The position numbers and the translations under genes were made by a program. Of a DNA stretch of 64,000 bases, positions 17,234 through 25,901 are shown in pieces; position 1 is the first letter of the stretch, and every line of letters starts with the position of its first letter. The DNA comes from Brooklawnia cerclae (GTDB lineage Bacteria; Actinomycetota; Actinomycetes; Propionibacteriales; Propionibacteriaceae), in NCBI RefSeq assembly GCF_011758645.1, contig NZ_JAAMOZ010000001.1:558001-622000 (forward strand). Direction: 5' to 3'. The notes below the pieces were generated by a model. The model had not been told where the DNA came from. It ran no database searches and was given only the letters and a program-made list of their open reading frames with translations.

Positions 17234-18085
17234 ATGACTGCGCAAAGACTCGACGGCAAGCAGTTGGCGTCCACGATCAAGGCCGAGCTCACCGCACGGG
17301 TGGCGGCGCTGCGCGCTCGCGGTGCCGTACCAGGGCTCGGCACCGTGCTCGTCGGCGACGATCCGGCCAGCCACAACTACGTCCGCATGAAGCACCGCGA
17401 CTGCGAGGCGGTCGGCATCGCGTCCATCCAGGTGGAGCTGCCCGCCGACGCGTCGGCCGAGCAACTGCGCGAGGAGATCGAACGACTCAACGCCGACCCG
17501 GCGTGCACCGGCTACATCGTCCAGCTGCCGCTGCCGAAGCAGTTGGACGAGTACGCGGCGCTGGAGCTCATCGATCCCGTCAAGGACGCCGACGGCCTGC
17601 ATCCGGTGAACCTGGGCCGTCTGGTGCTGGGGGAGCCCGGCCCGCTGCCGTGCACACCCAGGGGCATCGTCGAACTGCTGCGGCGCAACGAGATCCCCCT
17701 GGCGGGGGCCGAGGTGTGCGTCATCGGGCGGGGCATCACGGTGGGACGACCGCTCGGCCTGATCCTCACCCGGCGCAGCGAGAACTCGACGGTGACGCTG
17801 TGCCACACGGGCACCCGCGACCTGGTGGAGCACACGCGCCGCGCCGACATCGTGGTGGCTGCCGCGGGCGTGCCGCACATGGTCGACGCGGCCATGATCA
17901 AGCCCGGTGCGGTGCTCGTCGACGTCGGTGTGAGCCGCGTCGACGGCAAGACCACCGGTGACCTGGCACCCGACGTGTGGGACAAGGCGGCCTGGGTCAC
18001 CCCGAACCCCGGCGGGGTGGGGCCGATGACCCGCGCCATGCTGCTGTCCAATGTCGTGGACGCCGCCGAGCAGACCGCGGCATAG
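17234..18085 (+). CDS. folD: methylenetetrahydrofolate dehydrogenase/cyclohydrolase
   Basis: This 283-aa bifunctional FolD makes 10-formyl-tetrahydrofolate for PurN and PurH from methylene-tetrahydrofolate with NADP. Signatures include [17 protein letters not shown] with the catalytic lysine, [20 protein letters not shown], the nucleotide-binding [11 protein letters not shown] and the terminal [19 protein letters not shown] site precedes the ATG. It lies in the purH-folD-DUF3017 operon and its product serves the upstream enzymes directly. Confidence 0.97.
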   Translation: MTAQRLDGKQLASTIKAELTARVAALRARGAVPGLGTVLVGDDPASHNYVRMKHRDCEAVGIASIQVELPADASAEQLREEIERLNADPACTGYIVQLPLPKQLDEYAALELIDPVKDADGLHPVNLGRLVLGEPGPLPCTPRGIVELLRRNEIPLAGAEVCVIGRGITVGRPLGLILTRRSENSTVTLCHTGTRDLVEHTRRADIVVAAAGVPHMVDAAMIKPGAVLVDVGVSRVDGKTTGDLAPDVWDKAAWVTPNPGGVGPMTRAMLLSNVVDAAEQTAA

Positions 18086-18088
18086 CTC

Positions 18089-18385
18089 ATGTCGACCGCG
18101 GCCCCGCAACCCGATCCGCGCGGCAGCCTCAACCCCTGGCCGTTGCTGCTCGTCCTGGTCTTCTTCGCGGCCGGGATCGTCCTGGTGATCCTGCGGCACT
18201 GGCGTCGGGGTTCGGTGATGATGGGCGGATCGTTGGTGTTCGCCGCGCTGCTACGGCTGGTGCTTCCCAGCCGGATCGCGGGAATCCTCGCGGTGCGTCA
18301 CCGCGCGTTCGATGTGGCTCTCATGCTCGGCGCCGGCGTCGGCATGATGGTGCTGGGCATGGTCGTGCCCGGGACCTACGTGTGA
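18089..18385 (+). CDS. DUF3017-family small membrane protein
   Basis: This 98-aa protein has three hydrophobic segments (PLLLVLVFFAAGIVLVIL, VMMGGSLVFAALLRLVL and VALMLGAGVGMMVLGMVV). It matches DUF3017, which sits next to folD in many actinobacteria; function is unknown. It starts 3 bases after the folD stop and ends inside an inverted repeat that probably terminates the operon. Confidence 0.85.
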   Translation: MSTAAPQPDPRGSLNPWPLLLVLVFFAAGIVLVILRHWRRGSVMMGGSLVFAALLRLVLPSRIAGILAVRHRAFDVALMLGAGVGMMVLGMVVPGTYV

Positions 18386-18400
18386 GATCCCGGGCACGAC
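18362..18400. terminator. bidirectional terminator-like hairpin between DUF3017 gene and mdh
   Basis: Perfect 13-base arms GTCGTGCCCGGGA (18362-18374) and their complement (18388-18400) enclose a 13-base loop that contains the DUF3017 stop codon. It sits between convergent genes, 25 bases from the mdh stop, so it could end transcription from both sides. There is no U-tract. Confidence 0.6.
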
Positions 18401-18424
18401 GCGTCGGCTGAACGAGGGTTCGGG

Positions 18425-19402
18425 TCAGATGAGCCCGAGTTCGGTGACGGCCTGCTTCTCGTCGGCCATCTCGGCGATCGTGGCGTCGAGCTTCGCCTGG
18501 CTGAAGTCGTTGAGCTCCAGGCCCTGGACGATCTCGTAGGCACCATCCTTCGTGGTGACCGGGAACGAGCTGATCAGGCCCTCGGGCACACCGTAGGAGC
18601 CATCGCTGGGAACCGACATCGACACCCAGTCGCCCTCGGGGGTGCCGAGCACCCAGTCGTGCATGCACTCCACCGTGGCGTTCGCGGCCGAGGCCGCCGA
18701 ACTCGCGCCACGCGCGTTGATGATCGCCGCGCCGCGCTTGGCGACCGTCGGGATGAAGTCGTTCTCGATCCACTCCTCGTCCACCTGCGGGGCCGAGCCG
18801 TTCACCAGGGCGTGGAAGACGTCCGGGTACTGCGTGGACGAGTGGTTGCCCCAGATCGTCATGTGGGTGACCGCACCGACGCCGACGCCGAGCTTCTTGG
18901 CGAGCTGGGCCTTGGCGCGGTTGTGGTCGAGCCGGGTGAGGGCGGTGAAGCGCTCGTTCGGGATGTCGGGGGCGTTGTTCATCGCGATCAAGGCGTTGGT
19001 GTTGGCCGGGTTGCCGGTGACGAGCACCTTGATGTCGTCCGCCGCGACCTCGTTGAGGGCCTTGCCCTGGGCGGTGAAGATCTTGCCGTTGGCGCCGAGC
19101 AGGTCGCCACGCTCCATGCCCGCCTTGCGCGGCATTGCGCCGACGAGCATCGCCAGGTTTGCGCCCTCGAACACCTTCAGCGGGTCGTCGCCGACGACCA
19201 CGTTGGTCAGGTTCGGGAAGGCACCGTCCTCGAGTTCCATGACAACGCCCTCAAGGGCCTTGAGGGCCGGGGTGATTTCGAGCAGGCGCAACTCGACCGG
19301 ACGATCACCCAGCAGCGATCCGCTGGCGATCCGGAAGAGCAGGCTGTAACAGATCTGGCCGGCGGCACCGGTCACGGCCACCTTTACTGGGGTCTCGCTC
19401 AC
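18425..19402 (-). CDS. mdh: malate dehydrogenase
   Basis: This 325-aa NAD-dependent malate dehydrogenase oxidises malate to oxaloacetate. The Rossmann start ([12 protein letters not shown]), VGNPANTN-like region ([12 protein letters not shown]), Asp in LTRLDHNRA and catalytic His in [12 protein letters not shown] are intact, and the C-terminus AVTELGLI is typical. GTG at 19402 is chosen because GAAGAGGAA lies upstream at good spacing and the protein then begins [11 protein letters not shown] like its homologues. The third position of the GxxGxxG nucleotide loop is Cys (TGT) where most relatives have Gly and Corynebacterium has Ser. Confidence 0.95.
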   Translation of the reverse strand: MSETPVKVAVTGAAGQICYSLLFRIASGSLLGDRPVELRLLEITPALKALEGVVMELEDGAFPNLTNVVVGDDPLKVFEGANLAMLVGAMPRKAGMERGDLLGANGKIFTAQGKALNEVAADDIKVLVTGNPANTNALIAMNNAPDIPNERFTALTRLDHNRAKAQLAKKLGVGVGAVTHMTIWGNHSSTQYPDVFHALVNGSAPQVDEEWIENDFIPTVAKRGAAIINARGASSAASAANATVECMHDWVLGTPEGDWVSMSVPSDGSYGVPEGLISSFPVTTKDGAYEIVQGLELNDFSQAKLDATIAEMADEKQAVTELGLI

Positions 19403-19483
19403 GAGGATTCCTCTTCTCAACATCGGGATGTGATCCTGACAGCAGAGTAGTCCCGAGTGCTCGGTCGTGGTCCCCCGGGGCAT

Positions 19484-19635
19484 CCCTTCGACAGGCTCAG
19501 GGGCCCTTCGACAGGCTCAGGGGTCGTCCGCGCTCGTTGAACGAGCGAGCCCCGTCGAAAACGACAGGCTCGGGGGCCCTTCGACGGGCTCAGGGGTCGT
19601 CCGCGCTCGTTGAGCTTGTCGAAGCGAGCGAGCCC
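19484..19635. repeat. clustered TTCGACAGGCTCAG-type repeats
   Basis: Between purU and mdh the core CCCTTCGACAGGCTCAGGGG occurs at 19484-19503 and 19504-19523. Variants lie near 19558-19577 and 19577-19596. An inverted form (TTGAGCTTGTCGAAG) is at 19610-19624. A larger block including TCGTCCGCGCTCGTTGA is duplicated (~19503-19552 and ~19576-19635). The units can pair into stem-loops. This core is familiar as a dispersed intergenic repeat in high-GC genomes. Nothing in the stretch codes for protein. Confidence 0.8.
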
Positions 19636-19652
19636 GCCAAGAGCGAGCGCCC

Positions 19653-20495
19653 CTAGTGGAAGATGACCGTGCGTATCCCGTCGAGGAAGATCCGCTTCTC
19701 GGCGAACAGGCGCACCGCGCTGGTCAGCGTGTCGGACTCCAGCCCCTGGCCGATGCTGGTCAGCTCGGCGACGGTCGCGGAGTGGTCGACGCGATGGACG
19801 TTCTGCTCGATGATCGGGCCCTCGTCCAGGTTGGAGGTGACGAAGTGGGCGGTGGCCCCGATCAGCTTCACGCCGCGCTCGTGGGCCTGGCGATAGGGGT
19901 TGGCGCCCTTGAAGCCCGGCAGGAAGCTGTGGTGGATGTTGATGACCCGCCCGGCGAGGTCGGTGCACAGTTCGGGCGACAGGATCTGCATGTAGCGCGC
20001 GAGCACCACCAGATCGATGCCGAGTTCGTCGACGGCCTGGCGGATCCGGTTCTCGAACGCCGGTTTCGAGTCGGGCAGCACCGCGTGGTGCTCGAAGGGA
20101 ATGCCGTGGTAGTGCGCCAGGCGGCCGAGCTGCTCGTGATTGGACAGGATGAGGGGGATCTCGATGGGCAGGTCGCCGGCGCGGACGTGGAAGAGCAGGT
20201 CGTTGAGCGGGCCGGCCGCCTTGCTGACGAGAACCAGTGTGCGGGTGGGAACACCTGCCGGGACGACGGCCCACGTGGCGGCGAACCGGGTCGCGACCTG
20301 CGCGATCGCCGCCCGGAACTCCTCCGGGGCGGTGGGGACGTCGATCTCGACCCGCATGAAGAACCGCCCGGTGTCGGTCGAACTGAACTGCTGCAACTCG
20401 AGGATGTTGCCCTGACACGCGACGATGGCCCCGGTGACGGCGTGGACGATGCCGGCGGTGTCGTCACAACTGAACGTGAGGATCAACTGGTGCAC
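19653..20495 (-). CDS. purU: formyltetrahydrofolate deformylase
   Basis: This 280-aa enzyme hydrolyses 10-formyl-tetrahydrofolate to formate and tetrahydrofolate, balancing the one-carbon pool used by PurN and PurH. An N-terminal ACT domain (~1-85, LILTFSCDDTAGIVHAVTGAI) precedes a formyltransferase-like domain with NIHHSFLPGFKG and the Asp of SNLDEGPIIEQ. The GTG start is 6 bases from a TAGTCT hexamer. It lies divergent from icd. Confidence 0.95.
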   Translation of the reverse strand: MHQLILTFSCDDTAGIVHAVTGAIVACQGNILELQQFSSTDTGRFFMRVEIDVPTAPEEFRAAIAQVATRFAATWAVVPAGVPTRTLVLVSKAAGPLNDLLFHVRAGDLPIEIPLILSNHEQLGRLAHYHGIPFEHHAVLPDSKPAFENRIRQAVDELGIDLVVLARYMQILSPELCTDLAGRVINIHHSFLPGFKGANPYRQAHERGVKLIGATAHFVTSNLDEGPIIEQNVHRVDHSATVAELTSIGQGLESDTLTSAVRLFAEKRIFLDGIRTVIFH

Positions 20496-20501
20496 CCGAC
20501 G

Positions 20502-20507
20502 AGACTA
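20502..20507 (-). promoter_or_regulatory. leaderless -10 of purU
   Basis: TAGTCT on the minus strand ends exactly 6 bases before the purU GTG at 20495. No Shine-Dalgarno is possible in the remaining leader. Confidence 0.6.
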
Positions 20508-20546
20508 CCGGGATCGAGAAACGCACAGGTGATCGAGCCGTGCCGC

Positions 20547-20552
20547 TAGATT
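20547..20552 (+). promoter_or_regulatory. leaderless -10 of icd
   Basis: TAGATT ends 7 bases before the icd ATG at 20560; the intervening GGTCCGC offers no ribosome-binding site. Confidence 0.6.
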
Positions 20553-20559
20553 GGTCCGC

Positions 20560-21771
20560 ATGATCAAGGTGGCTGGCAAGGTCGTCGAACTCGACGGCGA
20601 CGAGATGACCCGGGTGATCTGGGCGTTCATCAAGCAGCGGCTCATCCTGCCGTACCTGGATGTCGATCTCGAGTACTACGACCTCGGCATCGAGAACCGC
20701 GATGCGACCGATGACCAGGTGACCGTCGACGCGGCCAACGCGATCAAGGAATACGGCGTCGGCGTCAAGTGCGCCACCATCACGCCGGACGAGGCCCGCG
20801 TCGCCGAGTTCGGTCTCAAGAAGATGTGGCGTTCGCCCAACGGGACGATCCGCAACATCCTCGGCGGCGTGATCTTCCGTGAGCCCATCGTCATCAGCAA
20901 CGTCCCGCGGCTCGTCCCCGGTTGGAAGAAGCCCATCGTCGTCGGCCGACACGCGTTCGGTGACCAGTACCGGGCCACGGACTTCAAGGTTCCCGGCGCG
21001 GGCACGGTCACGCTCACCTTCACTCCGGAGGACGGATCGGAGCCGATGGAGTTCGAGGTCGTGAAGGTGCCCGAGGGGGGCGGCGTCGCGCTCGGCATGT
21101 ACAACTTCCTCGACTCGATCCGTGACTTCGCGCGCGCGTCCCTGAGCTACGGGCTGCAGCGCGGCTACCCGGTGTACCTGTCGACGAAGAACACCATCCT
21201 CAAGGCCTACGACGGCGCCTTCAAGGACATCTTCGCGGCCGTCTACGAGCAGGAGTTCAAGGCCGACTTCGAGGCCGCCGGGATCACCTACGAGCACCGG
21301 CTGATCGACGACATGGTGGCGTCCGCTCTCAAGTGGGAGGGCGGCTACGTGTGGGCCTGCAAGAACTACGACGGCGACGTGCAGTCCGACACCGTCGCCC
21401 AGGGGTTCGGCTCGCTCGGGCTGATGACCTCGATCCTCATGACGCCGGACGGCCGGACCGTCGAGGCCGAGGCGGCTCATGGCACCGTCACCCGCCACTA
21501 CCGCCAGTACCAGCAGGGCAAGGCCACGTCCACGAACCCGATCGCGTCCATCTTCGCCTGGACCGGCGGACTCAAGCACCGTGGCCGACTCGACCAGACC
21601 CCCGAGGTGGTCGGCTTCGCCGAGACCCTCGAGGACGTCTGCATCAGGACCGTCGAATCGGGCCGGATGACCAAGGACCTCGCGTTGCTGGTGGGCCCCG
21701 ATCAGGGCTGGCTCACCACCGAGGAGTTCCTCGCGGCACTGGACGAAGGACTGTCGGCCCGCCTGGGTTAG
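20560..21771 (+). CDS. icd: NADP-dependent isocitrate dehydrogenase
   Basis: This 403-aa homodimeric-type isocitrate dehydrogenase is of the mitochondrial/cytosolic-like subfamily rather than the E. coli type, and converts isocitrate to 2-oxoglutarate with NADPH. Characteristic segments are [34 protein letters not shown], the [19 protein letters not shown] region, [19 protein letters not shown] and [17 protein letters not shown]. It appears to be monocistronic, with a leaderless promoter and purU divergent. Its TAG stop is again the beginning of a TAGGCT hexamer (21769-21774) that may serve larA. Confidence 0.96.
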   Translation: MIKVAGKVVELDGDEMTRVIWAFIKQRLILPYLDVDLEYYDLGIENRDATDDQVTVDAANAIKEYGVGVKCATITPDEARVAEFGLKKMWRSPNGTIRNILGGVIFREPIVISNVPRLVPGWKKPIVVGRHAFGDQYRATDFKVPGAGTVTLTFTPEDGSEPMEFEVVKVPEGGGVALGMYNFLDSIRDFARASLSYGLQRGYPVYLSTKNTILKAYDGAFKDIFAAVYEQEFKADFEAAGITYEHRLIDDMVASALKWEGGYVWACKNYDGDVQSDTVAQGFGSLGLMTSILMTPDGRTVEAEAAHGTVTRHYRQYQQGKATSTNPIASIFAWTGGLKHRGRLDQTPEVVGFAETLEDVCIRTVESGRMTKDLALLVGPDQGWLTTEEFLAALDEGLSARLG

Positions 21772-21774
21772 GCT
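21769..21774 (+). promoter_or_regulatory. possible -10 for larA
   Basis: TAGGCT overlaps the icd stop codon and lies 58 bases before the larA ATG, which would give a leader of about 50 bases carrying GGGAGGAG. It could also be a coincidence of the stop codon. Confidence 0.35.
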
Positions 21775-21832
21775 CCATGTCGAACACTCGTGAAGGCCGC
21801 AAAGACGCGCAACCGGGAGGAGCCCAGCAGCC

Positions 21833-23104
21833 ATGCCCACAGTCACACTTCCCTACGGCAAGGATTCGATTCCCTACCAGATCCCCGATGACAGGTTCGC
21901 CGGGGAGCTCGTCTCCCATCTGAGGGAGTATCAGGCTCCCGCGTCGCAGGCCGACCTCGTAGCCGCCGCCCTCGCGAACCCGATCGGGAGCCCGCGGCTC
22001 TCCGAACTCGCGCGGGGCAAGAAGAACGTCGTGCTGATCGCCAGCGACCACACACGCCCGGTGCCGAGCAAGGTCATCGTCCCCCAGATGCTGGCCGAGA
22101 TCCGTAGCCAGAACCCCGACGCGGACATCACGATCCTGATCGCCACGGGCTGTCACCGCGGCACGACGCGTGACGAACTCGTGGGCAAGTTCGGGCCGCA
22201 GATCGTCCAGGACGAGAAGATCGTCGTGCACGATTGTGACGAGTCGGAGATGACCCACGTCGGCCAGTTGCCCTCCGGCGGCGATCTCGTCGTCAACCGG
22301 ATCGCTGTCGACGCCGACCTTCTCGTGGCCGAGGGATTCATCGAGCCGCACTTCTTCGCCGGCTACTCCGGCGGACGCAAGAGCGTCCTGCCCGGGGTTG
22401 CGTCCCGCACGACGGTGCTCTACAACCACAACGCGGCGTTCATCGCCAGCGACAAGGCCCGCACGGGGGTGCTCGACGGCAACCCGATTCATGCGGACAT
22501 GCTCTACGCGGCCCGCACCGTGGGTCTCGCGTTCATCTGCAACGTGGTCATCAACGAGGACAAGGAAGTGGTGTACGCCGTCGCAGGCGACGCCGACGAA
22601 GCGCATCGCACGGGCTGCCGCTTCCTGGCGAGCAAGTGCCAGGTCGACGCGGCCGAGGCCGACATCGTCATCTCGACCAACGGCGGGTACCCGCTCGACC
22701 AGAACATCTACCAGGCCGTCAAGGGGATGACGGCGGCCGAGGCGTGCGTCCGCCCGGGAGGCGTGGTCGTCATGCTGGCCAAGTCCAACGACGGGCATGG
22801 CGGCGAGGAGTTCTACCGTACCTTCCGGGACGAGAAGGATCTCGGGCGCCTGACGAGCACGTTCCTGTCGACCCCGAAGGACGAGACGCGTGTGGACCAG
22901 TGGGAGTCGCAGATCCTCGCGCGTGTCCTGACGAAGGCGAGCGTCGTCTACGTGTCCGACGCGCCTGCGGAGATGGTGACCGACATGCACATGACTCCCG
23001 CTCACAGTGTCGAGGAGGGCGTGACGAAAGCCGAGCAGATCCTTCGCGATCAGCGGGCATCGATCGTCGCCATCCCCGACGGTGTCGCGGTGATGGTCGT
23101 CTGA
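21833..23104 (+). CDS. larA: nickel-dependent lactate racemase-type protein (LarA family)
   Basis: This 423-aa protein of the LarA/DUF2088 family interconverts 2-hydroxy-acid enantiomers (lactate in the founding member) using a covalently tethered nickel-pincer nucleotide. Visible signatures are SDHTRPVPSKVIVPQML, ATGCHRGTTRDEL with a likely catalytic His, and GFIEPHFFAGYSGGRKSVLPGV with the second His and the lysine that should bind the cofactor. A GGAGGAG site lies ~12 bases before ATG. No larB, larC or larE maturation genes are in the window, so the cofactor must come from elsewhere. Other LarA homologues act on different 2-hydroxy acids, so the substrate is uncertain. Confidence 0.88.
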   Translation: MPTVTLPYGKDSIPYQIPDDRFAGELVSHLREYQAPASQADLVAAALANPIGSPRLSELARGKKNVVLIASDHTRPVPSKVIVPQMLAEIRSQNPDADITILIATGCHRGTTRDELVGKFGPQIVQDEKIVVHDCDESEMTHVGQLPSGGDLVVNRIAVDADLLVAEGFIEPHFFAGYSGGRKSVLPGVASRTTVLYNHNAAFIASDKARTGVLDGNPIHADMLYAARTVGLAFICNVVINEDKEVVYAVAGDADEAHRTGCRFLASKCQVDAAEADIVISTNGGYPLDQNIYQAVKGMTAAEACVRPGGVVVMLAKSNDGHGGEEFYRTFRDEKDLGRLTSTFLSTPKDETRVDQWESQILARVLTKASVVYVSDAPAEMVTDMHMTPAHSVEEGVTKAEQILRDQRASIVAIPDGVAVMVV

Positions 23105-23132
23105 GGCACGACTGGGGACGACCCGGATCAAG

Positions 23133-23177
23133 TAGAGTTACCCCGTGGCGGCGCAACTCGTGAGCACAGATGTCTGA
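23133..23177 (+). promoter_or_regulatory. promoter and 10-codon leader ORF before the CNNM/CorC gene
   Basis: TAGAGT (23133-23138) ends 6 bases before a GTG at 23145 that opens a 10-codon reading frame (MAAQLVSTDV) stopping at 23177. That stop is 5 bases inside the main gene, in another frame. The geometry equals the leaderless genes in the window, so the mini-ORF may be translated and coupled to the downstream start. Confidence 0.4.
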
Positions 23178-24603
23178 CCTACTGGTAAGCATTCTGGTCA
23201 TCCTGGCCCTCTTCTTCGTCGGGGCGCTGTTCTCGGCGGCCGAGATGGCGCTGGTCACGCTCCGCGATTCGCAGATCGCCAGGCTTCAGGGCAAGGGCAA
23301 GCGAGGACGCGCCATAGCGGCCCTGACCGAGAACCCCAACCGGTTCCTGTCGGCGGTGCAGATCGGTGTGACCCTCGCGGGATTCCTGTCGTCCGCTTTT
23401 GGTAGCGACTCGCTGGCCGGGCGTTTCCTGGCGCCGTGGCTGGTCGACCGGGGGCTGGGTCAGGGACTGGCGTCCGTGCTCGCCGTGGTCATCGTCACGG
23501 CCGTGATCTCGTTCTTCTCCATCGTCTTGTCCGAGCTCACGGCCAAGCGCCTGGCGATGCAGCGTCCCGAGGAGTTCTCCTTGGCGCTCGCCCCGATGGT
23601 CAGCGCCATCGCCAAGGTCGCGACGCCGTTGATCTGGCTGCTCGACAAGTGCACCAACGTCATGGTGCGCGTGCTGGGCGGCGACCCCGAGGCGGGCAAG
23701 GAGGCCGTTACGGAGGACGAGCTGAGGTCGATGGTCGCCAACGCCGACATGCTCACCGACGAGGAGCGGCGCATCGTGGACGACGTTTTCGACGCCGGCG
23801 ACCGTAGCCTGCGCGAGGTGATGGTGCCGCGCACCGAGGTGGAGTTCCTCGCTGGCGATATGCCTGTCTACAAGGCACTTCGCCTGGTGCAAGACAATCA
23901 GCACTCCCGGTACCCGGTCACCGACGGGTCTCCCGACCAGATCGTCGGGTTCCTGCACGTGCGCGACCTCATGGGCCTGGACACCGATGCCCGGCACGCG
24001 TTCGTCAAGCAGTTGGCTCGTCCCATCCTGAGCCTGCCCGAGACAGTCAAGGTGCTCCGGGCACTGGCCGAGATGCGCCGCAAGCATTCGCACATGGCGA
24101 TCGTCCTCGACGAGTACGGTGGGACGGCGGGCATCGTCACGCTGGAGGACCTGATCGAGGAACTCATCGGCGACATCACCGACGAGTACGACGTGATCGA
24201 CGACGATCAGCTCATGCATGAGGAACTGTCGGACGTCGAGGGGCTGATCAGCCTCGAGGACTTCGCCGACCGCACCGGGTATCAGGTGCCCGAGGGTCCC
24301 TACGACACTCTGGCGGGCTACTTCATGGCCCGCCTCGGCCGGGTGCCCGAGGTGGGGGACGTGGTCGAGGCGCATCTCGACCCGCCTGACCCCGACGACA
24401 CCAGGCCCGGGATCGACGTGCTGATGCGCGTCGCCGAGATGGACGGCCGCCGCATCGCCTGGATCGGTATCAATCGGCTCGACCGCGGCCAGGGCGGTGA
24501 ACCCCTGGACGACAATGATCGGGCCAGGCGTCAGGACCTGATGGTCCGCCGGCGTCTGGCGGAGGCCTCCCAGGCCGCGGACGAGGCAACGCCCGGCATC
24601 TGA
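23170..24603 (+). CDS. CNNM/CorC-family (hemolysin C-like) membrane protein
   Basis: This 477-aa protein has an N-terminal CNNM transmembrane domain (~1-190; start LLVSILVILALFFVGALFSAAEMAL, with the FSAAEMAL signature). Two CBS domains follow (~205-335; VMVPRTEVEFL, HSRYPVTDGSPDQIVGFLHVRDL, EYGGTAGIVTLEDLIEELIGDI). The C-terminal CorC/HlyC domain lies at ~345-440. Relatives transport or regulate magnesium and other cations. The ATG at 23170 has only a weak ribosome-binding site and sits within a possible leader ORF. A phosphotransferase gene follows 18 bases later. Confidence 0.92.
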   Translation: MSDLLVSILVILALFFVGALFSAAEMALVTLRDSQIARLQGKGKRGRAIAALTENPNRFLSAVQIGVTLAGFLSSAFGSDSLAGRFLAPWLVDRGLGQGLASVLAVVIVTAVISFFSIVLSELTAKRLAMQRPEEFSLALAPMVSAIAKVATPLIWLLDKCTNVMVRVLGGDPEAGKEAVTEDELRSMVANADMLTDEERRIVDDVFDAGDRSLREVMVPRTEVEFLAGDMPVYKALRLVQDNQHSRYPVTDGSPDQIVGFLHVRDLMGLDTDARHAFVKQLARPILSLPETVKVLRALAEMRRKHSHMAIVLDEYGGTAGIVTLEDLIEELIGDITDEYDVIDDDQLMHEELSDVEGLISLEDFADRTGYQVPEGPYDTLAGYFMARLGRVPEVGDVVEAHLDPPDPDDTRPGIDVLMRVAEMDGRRIAWIGINRLDRGQGGEPLDDNDRARRQDLMVRRRLAEASQAADEATPGI

Positions 24604-24621
24604 GAAGGCGGTGGACCCCTG

Positions 24622-25881
24622 ATGCGAGACGGCGGGGTGTGCGACGACGGCTGGGGTGTGCTCGGCTCCCCGAGCATGGGGCGCCTGCTGCAGGCCGTGC
24701 TCGCCGGCGACGGTGGACGCCTGGTCAGCTGGACGCTCGACCAGGTCGACCGGTTGCCGGGCGAGGCGACGACGGCGGCCTACCTCGTCCTCGCCGAGTG
24801 GCCGCTGCACGACGGGGGCACGCGAACCGACGAGGAACTCATCGGTGTGACGGCCCGCGCCGGTGGACCCGACGAGTCCGACCGGATCGCACGGGTCTTC
24901 ACCGAACAGGGACGCGAGGTGGTGGCGTGGCGCTACCCCCATGACCCCGAGTTGCCGGGGTTGAGGACCGCGGCCTTCGCTAGTGCCGTGGCGGGGTTGC
25001 TGGTCGAGCGGCAGCTGGCGCCTCCCGACCTGGGTCGTGACGATGTGGTCCTGCAGATGGTGACGTATCGTCCCAGGCGCCGGGCGGTCGTCAGGGCCGA
25101 CCTGCCGCGCTACGGCCTGACCTACTACCTCAAGGCGATGCGTCCCTCGCGGGTGACCATGACGCTGGAGCGGTACCGGATGCTGCGCGACCACGGCATC
25201 CCCGTGGCCGACATCGTCGCCACCACCTCCGACGCGGTCATCGTCATGCCGGCACTGCCTGGTAGGCCGCTCGCGTCCGCCCTGTTCGACCCGCAGCCGC
25301 CGGTGCACGGCCAGCAGATCGTCGACCTGCTGGACGCGCTCCCCGGGTCGATCCGCAGCCTTCCCAGGCGGCGGCCGTGGGCCGACCACGTGGCGCACTT
25401 CGCCGACGTCGCCGCTTCGGCCCTGCCCGGCGAGCGCCCGCGGCTGCAGTGGATGGTGCAGACGATCAGCAGTGGGCTCGCGGGCATCCCGCCGGGGGAC
25501 GAGGCGATCCACGGCGACTTCTACGAGGCCCAGGTGTTCGTCGGTGACGGACGCATCACCGGGCTGCTCGACATCGACACGATCGGCCCGGGGCGCCGGG
25601 CGGATGACCTGGGCTGCCTGCTCGCGCACCTGTCCACCGTGCAGGGAATGGACGCGACCCAGGCCGACCGGTTGCGTCGGCTCATCGACGCCTGGCTCCC
25701 CGTGTTCGACCACCGGGTCGACCCGATCGAGCTACGCCTGCGGGCGGCCGCGGTGTCGATCTCGCTGGCCACCGGCCCGTTCCGCGGGCAGGAACGCGAC
25801 TGGCCCGCCACCACCCGCCGGATCCTGGACGCCGCCGAGGGGTGGATCACCCAGGCGTCCAGGATGTCGCCGCTGAGGTAA
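24622..25881 (+). CDS. aminoglycoside phosphotransferase-family kinase of unknown substrate
   Basis: This 419-aa protein has a kinase-like C-terminal half. The catalytic loop AIHGDFYEAQVFV has His-Gly-Asp, but Gln occupies the position normally filled by the metal-binding Asn. The LLDIDTIGPGRRADDLG segment supplies the DxD-type metal site, and LKAMRPSRVTM may hold the ATP-binding lysine. The first ~125 residues form an alpha/beta cap resembling those of actinobacterial maltokinase-like enzymes, but I cannot name the substrate. It is likely co-transcribed with the CNNM gene. It converges on the NosL-like gene with 20 bases between stops. Confidence 0.75.
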   Translation: MRDGGVCDDGWGVLGSPSMGRLLQAVLAGDGGRLVSWTLDQVDRLPGEATTAAYLVLAEWPLHDGGTRTDEELIGVTARAGGPDESDRIARVFTEQGREVVAWRYPHDPELPGLRTAAFASAVAGLLVERQLAPPDLGRDDVVLQMVTYRPRRRAVVRADLPRYGLTYYLKAMRPSRVTMTLERYRMLRDHGIPVADIVATTSDAVIVMPALPGRPLASALFDPQPPVHGQQIVDLLDALPGSIRSLPRRRPWADHVAHFADVAASALPGERPRLQWMVQTISSGLAGIPPGDEAIHGDFYEAQVFVGDGRITGLLDIDTIGPGRRADDLGCLLAHLSTVQGMDATQADRLRRLIDAWLPVFDHRVDPIELRLRAAAVSISLATGPFRGQERDWPATTRRILDAAEGWITQASRMSPLR

Positions 25882-25901
25882 GCGGCGGGCATCTCACCCT
25901 G

